Positions 4,745 through 6,303 of a DNA stretch of 6,303 nucleotides are shown here, in pieces. The position numbers and the translations under genes were made by a program. The first letter of the stretch is position 1. The number at the start of each line of letters is the position of its first letter. The notes beneath the pieces are model-generated. The model was given only the letters and a program-made list of their open reading frames with translations. It ran no database searches and was not told the DNA's origin. The DNA comes from Phycisphaerales bacterium. GTDB lineage: Bacteria; Planctomycetota; Phycisphaerae; Sedimentisphaerales; Anaerobacaceae. The stretch lies in assembly GCA_011057845.1 (NCBI GenBank), contig DSDB01000240.1:1-6303 (forward strand), given 5' to 3'.

Positions 4745-5608
4745 ATGCCCAGCCATTATCTGGCCCAGGTGGAAATCGACGGTCTGGAGATCATCGGGTA
4801 TTCCGTCGCCGGCGAAGAAACCGTCGTCGCCATGCCCCAGCTCGACGTCTGCTTCGACATCGGCAAGGCCCCCGACCAGATCATCGCCGTCAACCACGTC
4901 CTGCTGACCCACGGCCACATGGACCACGCCGCGGGCCTGGCCTATTACCTCTCGCACCGCAACTTCTGCGGCATGGCCCCCGGCGTCGTGCTGGCCCCGA
5001 AGAACCTGCTGGGGCCCATCCGCGACATCCTCCAGGCCTGGGGCCGGCTCGACGGCAACTCGATCCCCGCCAAACTCGTCGGCGTCGAGCCCGGCGATGA
5101 GTACGCCGTCAAGCCCAACCTCTTCGCCCGCGCCTTCCCCACCAAACACAGCCGCGGCTCCGTGGGCTTCACCCTCATCGAGCGCCGCAAGAAGCTCAAG
5201 GACCAGTACCACGGCCTGACCGGCCCGCAGATCGTCGAGCTGAAGAAGCAGGGCGTCGAGATCGACTACCGGCTCGACATCCCTCTGGTCACGTATCTTG
5301 GCGACACCCAGTACGTCGATTTCTCGCAACTGGACTACATCCGCACCAGCAGGATCCTCATCGCCGAGTGCACCTTCTACGAGGATGACCACGCCGGCCG
5401 CGCCGAGGCCGGACGACACATGCACATCAACGAGTTCGTCCGCCTCATTGAAAGCCTCGACAACGAACACATCGTCGTCACCCACACCACCGCCCGCACC
5501 CCCATGTCCGAAGTCCGCAAAGTCCTCAAAAACGACCTGCCCAAGGACAAATACGACCGCATGATCCTCCTCATGGACCAGCGCCGCGGCCGCCGACACA
5601 CCGCGTAA
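4745..5608 (+). CDS. RNase Z-like metallo-beta-lactamase-fold hydrolase
   Basis: This is a 287-residue cytoplasmic protein with no signal peptide. The metallo-beta-lactamase metal motif is HGHMDH (H56, H58, D60, H61) in LLTHGHMDHAAGL. Further ligands are H135 (TKHSRGSVGF), D187 (YLGDTQ) and H247 (VVTHTTAR). H225/H227 (GRHMHINEF) sit where RNase Z enzymes have their GHST loop. The order and spacing fit the tRNase Z branch (COG1234), which cleaves the 3' trailer of tRNA precursors. However, the HEAT motif appears as AECT (207-210), lacking the catalytic-loop His, so tRNA processing is likely but not secure. A charged insertion, RRKKLKDQYHGLTGPQIVELKKQG (147-170), could contact RNA or substrate. 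The open frame extends upstream through repeat sequence, but the promoter's -10 box at 4705-4710 rules out a longer start. GGGG lies seven bases before the ATG. It appears to be a single-gene unit. Confidence 0.85.
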   Translation: MPSHYLAQVEIDGLEIIGYSVAGEETVVAMPQLDVCFDIGKAPDQIIAVNHVLLTHGHMDHAAGLAYYLSHRNFCGMAPGVVLAPKNLLGPIRDILQAWGRLDGNSIPAKLVGVEPGDEYAVKPNLFARAFPTKHSRGSVGFTLIERRKKLKDQYHGLTGPQIVELKKQGVEIDYRLDIPLVTYLGDTQYVDFSQLDYIRTSRILIAECTFYEDDHAGRAEAGRHMHINEFVRLIESLDNEHIVVTHTTARTPMSEVRKVLKNDLPKDKYDRMILLMDQRRGRRHTA

Positions 5609-5619
5609 ATCACACGCCC

Positions 5620-5650
5620 GAATCTCGAAATCCGAAACGAATCCGAAGCC
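5620..5650. repeat. Degenerate AATCCGAAA-type tract
   Basis: Successive variants of one word (CGAATCTCGAAATCCGAAAC, then CGAATCCGAAG) directly follow the metallo-hydrolase stop codon. It is low-complexity and resembles, from memory, a common planctomycete intergenic repeat. Confidence 0.4.
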
Positions 5651-5685
5651 CGTAGGGCGGGCAAGTGTCTTTCTTGCCCACGCGG
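5651..5685. repeat. GTAGGGCGGGCAAG hairpin repeat
   Basis: GGGCAAG (5659-5665) and CTTGCCC (5673-5679) form a perfect 7-bp stem around the loop TGTCTTT, and are preceded by CGTAGGGC. The wording GTAGGGTGGGCAAG...CTTGCCCAC is, from memory, a widespread dispersed intergenic repeat in bacteria. It sits between two converging genes. There is no T-run on either side, so it is not a classical terminator, although it could protect 3' ends. Confidence 0.55.
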
Positions 5686-5724
5686 ACCAGGGCGACACCA
5701 CACAGCGCCTTGATGGACTCCGTG

Positions 5725-6303
5725 TTACACGTTGCACATCCCATAATCGCGCCTCTGCCGCGGCAGGGCGATCAGGATCACAGCCAGGACAATCGGTATA
5801 AGAACCGGCCACGCAAACCTCACGTACGCCAGACTCATCGCCATCCGCCCGTACCCCTCGGGGCCCAGGAGTCTTGCGGTCAGCGCCGGCAGAACGATCC
5901 GTGCAAAGACGCCCGACACCACCGATGCAATAGTCACAACCCCCACGAGAACAACCCTACCCGTCGCACACGAGAAGAAGCCTCTCCTTCCGGCGCCCGC
6001 GCCGGCCCGCGACAGCAGGAACAGGACCAGCACTCCTGCCATCACCGAGACCGTCTGGACAGCCATGCTGACCAGCGCCAGCGCCATACCCCGAAGCCCC
6101 GCCACGACGCCGATCGTCACGGACGCCTGCGCCACGGCCGCCGACGCCGACATCACCAGCAGGTAGACCAGAATTCCGGTGATCATCCAGAACAGCCGCA
6201 TGAACATCGGACGCGCGTTGACCTTGCGGAACTCCTGCGTCAGCGAGGCCGTATCGCCCAGCCGCCGCGCCGCCACGAGGAACGCCTCCTCGGCCGTCAG
6301 CCC
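5725..6303 (-). CDS. Membrane protein with HAAS/permease-prefix domain (partial at right edge)
   Basis: The frame runs to the right edge of the window, so the N-terminus is missing; 192 residues are visible. They begin GLTAEEAFLVAARRLGDTAS and continue LTQEFRKVNARP. This helical segment with the LGD...L..EF.KVN pattern matches, from memory, the permease-prefix or HAAS domain found on membrane proteins encoded beside PadR-type regulators. Four likely transmembrane segments follow, at visible residues about 36-58, 71-97, 115-138 and 162-181, ending in a short cytoplasmic-type tail (PRQRRDYGMCNV). A basic, Gly/Ala-rich loop (GAGAGRRG) separates spans 2 and 3. A GTG at 6274-6276 could look like a start, but the in-frame upstream codons belong to the conserved domain, so the true start is outside. 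No catalytic residues are seen; the function is probably that of a regulatory or accessory membrane protein. Confidence 0.8.
   Translation of the reverse strand, partial: GLTAEEAFLVAARRLGDTASLTQEFRKVNARPMFMRLFWMITGILVYLLVMSASAAVAQASVTIGVVAGLRGMALALVSMAVQTVSVMAGVLVLFLLSRAGAGAGRRGFFSCATGRVVLVGVVTIASVVSGVFARIVLPALTARLLGPEGYGRMAMSLAYVRFAWPVLIPIVLAVILIALPRQRRDYGMCNV

Noticed and set aside
5659..5679. Rho-independent terminator after the metallo-hydrolase
   Set aside because: The stem is good but no T-run follows on either strand; the wording fits a dispersed repeat better.
4409..5812. 467-codon - strand frame over the metallo-hydrolase gene
   Set aside because: It is the antisense shadow of a gene with clear metal-binding motifs.

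Overview
This is a GC-rich window, about 60% or more by eye, with compact genes separated by unusually long intergenic stretches full of degenerate repeats. No rRNA or single-copy marker gene is present. From memory of families, the gene content and the repeated 16-mer GCAAAACAAACCCAAT suggest a planctomycete, probably of the Phycisphaerae/Sedimentisphaerales type. The relevant genes are a secreted PHP phosphoesterase of the Sb-PDE type, a helix-turn-helix protein fused to a receiver domain, DUF434 and a permease-prefix membrane protein. The taxonomic call is inference.

Layout, left to right. (1) The 3' end of an unrecognised + strand gene (1-167) converges on a secreted PHP-domain phosphoesterase (180-1250, -). 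(2) A 645-bp divergent intergenic region follows. It holds a degenerate GCACTGAGGC repeat, a near-consensus promoter (1459-1487) and several potential RNA helices leading to a DUF503/YlxP-like gene (1896-2183, +). (3) A short convergent region carries a rho-independent terminator (2262-2293) whose U-tract serves the - strand. Next is an HTH plus degenerate receiver protein (2347-2916, -). (4) An 836-bp gene-free region (2917-3752) carries a near-consensus promoter whose -10 box is the centre of a palindrome (3122-3154). It also has one copy of a dispersed repeat and an array of six perfect 16-mers (3498-3717) on a strand almost free of G. (5) A DUF434 protein (3753-4484, -) is divergent from an RNase Z-like metallo-beta-lactamase hydrolase (4745-5608, +), which has its own promoter (4682-4710). 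(6) A short repeat-bearing stretch leads to the C-terminal part of a multi-span membrane protein with a HAAS/permease-prefix N-terminus (5725-6303, -), which runs off the right edge.

The genes do not form one operon. Strand switches occur at nearly every boundary, so most are single transcription units. The protein genes look like ordinary housekeeping or accessory functions. The most unusual content is intergenic: the 16-mer array, the promoter and palindrome pointing at it, and a patchwork of other dispersed repeats.
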